Shown here: piece by piece, positions 63,149-64,000 of the stretch
Position numbering within the stretch: position 1 is the first letter of the stretch
How the letters are laid out: every line of letters begins with the position of its first letter
Assembly (NCBI GenBank): GCA_001598975.1
Contig: BBXU01000026.1
Coordinates: 1 to 64,000 of the forward strand
DNA length: 64,000 nt
From: Parachlorella kessleri
Taxonomy: Eukaryota; Chlorophyta; Trebouxiophyceae; Chlorellales; Chlorellaceae
Direction: 5' to 3'
Made by a program: the position numbers and the translations under genes
Notes under the pieces: generated by a model
Told to the model about the DNA's origin: nothing
Database searches by the model: none
What the model saw: the letters and a program-made list of their open reading frames with translations, nothing else

Positions 63149-64000
63149 ATGGCCTCCACAGAGCGGGACAAGCTATGGATGTTCAGCCCAATCACGGGAC
63201 AGTTCCTGCAAGTGAAGGCTGCTGAGGGCAAGGCGGTCTGCCCAGCCTCTGGTTATGCTCTGGACCTCTCCAGTACGTTTGCAACTTGGTGGGCTGCCAG
63301 TGTAGGCTGCAGCCAACACATCGCTGCTGTGCGGGCCAGGCCTTGCTGCTCTCTTTTCCGCTGCTGCTATTCCTTGCAGACGCATGGTCCAAATGCTGAT
63401 GCCCCGCTTGCTCTCTGCAGCTGTGGATGACACCAACAGGGTCCGCGAGGAGACAGTCATGCGGGACTACCTGAAAGCCTTTGGCATGGAGCCGCTTGTG
63501 AAGTCCAAGGAGTGGCAAGAAGAGGAGGAGCTGCTGAACCCCAAGCAGAGAGTGCGGCAGACGGTGAGACCTGCTGGGCCGGGCAGGAGCAGTTGATGTT
63601 GTGGACCTGCCCTTGCCAGCAACATGCACGGTCAAGTACCAGCTGCTGTGCCGTCGTGTGGGGCTAGTGTGGGGCAGCTGGTAGTGGTTGCAAGCAGAAA
63701 TGAGGTTTGGGAATGAGCTAGCCCAGTGCGCCTGCACGGGGCCGACAGAGCATGTGCTGCGTGCCCGATGTGCAGTGACATGCTAGGGGCTGTCTGGTGC
63801 TGTGCAGACGGAGGAGAAGTGCCCGCAGTGCGGCCACCCGGAGCTGGAGTTCTACACCATGCAGCTGCGGTCGGCAGACGAGGGGCAGACCGTGTTCTAC
63901 GAGTGCAGGGAGTGCGGGTGAGTAGGGGTTGGCGAGTACCACAAGTGGCGGTGCCAGGGGTTGTAATGCCTGGGAAAGATGGCGGCAGGCCCTGAGGTTG
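63149..64000 (+). CDS. RPA12: RNA polymerase I subunit RPA12 (partial)
   Basis: RPA12 (A12.2) is the Pol I subunit that carries the TFIIS-like zinc ribbon used for transcript cleavage. Three exons close in phase: 63149-63272, 63421-63563 and 63808-63917; a final exon must lie beyond 64000 because exon 3 ends at ECRECG with a GTGAGT donor. The C-terminal ribbon reads KCPQCGHPELEFYTMQLRSA and then DEGQTVFYEC, with the acidic DE pair of the catalytic hairpin. The N-terminal ribbon, normally C-x2-C/C-x2-C, is degenerate: the first pair is replaced by SPITG and the second keeps one Cys (CPASG). The Q-RSADEG-TVF sequence and position of the ribbon fit RPA12 better than RPB9, RPC10 or TFIIS. Confidence 0.9.

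Overview
The window reads as nuclear DNA of a eukaryotic green alga, probably a trebouxiophyte-like chlorophyte. This is inference from several things. The genes are intron-dense with TGCAG-type acceptors. There is a plastid tocopherol/plastoquinone methyltransferase (VTE3) and a GDP-mannose 3,5-epimerase of plant type. TGTAA-type poly(A) signals are present, as is an interstitial TTTAGGG (plant/green-algal type) telomere motif. Nothing points to bacterial, viral or organellar DNA, and I see no autonomous mobile element.

Layout, left to right: RAB2 GTPase (+, 350-2179); GDP-mannose epimerase GME (-, 3268-6240); pescadillo PES1 (-, 7335-13993); VTE3 methyltransferase (-, 15050-17882); a DWNN/CCHC/RS-rich RBBP6-like protein without RING (+, 18491-23929); a GH51 alpha-L-arabinofuranosidase (-, 24957-31422); UTP13/TBL3 WD40 protein (-, 32112-38217); an unrecognised coiled-coil protein (-, 39306-40903, 5' end open); PRMT3-like arginine methyltransferase (-, 41573-45048); exocyst SEC10 (+, 45272-50785); a secreted orphan (-, about 51398-53988); an SR-type RNA-binding protein with U2AF-like and hnRNP H-like RRMs (-, 54405-58417); COQ3 (+, 58598-60567); low-molecular-weight protein tyrosine phosphatase (-, 61033-62820); and RNA polymerase I subunit RPA12 (+, 63149 onward, cut by the window edge).

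For almost every gene I placed exons so that splice phases close exactly, giving about 115 introns. The genes do not form one pathway, as expected for a eukaryote. Even so, PES1 (60S), UTP13 (18S processome), PRMT3 (40S RPS2 methylation in other species) and RPA12 (rRNA transcription) all serve ribosome production. VTE3 and COQ3 are both quinone-ring methyltransferases, one plastidial and one mitochondrial. GME and the GH51 enzyme both touch cell-wall sugar or ascorbate metabolism.

The most interesting signals lie in splicing architecture. The GH51 gene has a tandem duplicated exon whose two copies share identical phases and cannot both be used without a frameshift, so they look mutually exclusive. 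A C15 and a G15 run flank its acid/base-catalytic exon and could pair in the pre-mRNA. Six GC-AG introns occur among about 115. Short perfect duplications cover a 5' splice site in PES1 and a branch-point/acceptor region in the DWNN gene. A dispersed repeat sits in introns of PES1 and VTE3. Several proteins deviate from family type: no RING in the DWNN protein, degenerate zinc sites in PRMT3 and RPA12, and an unusual RRM combination in the SR protein.
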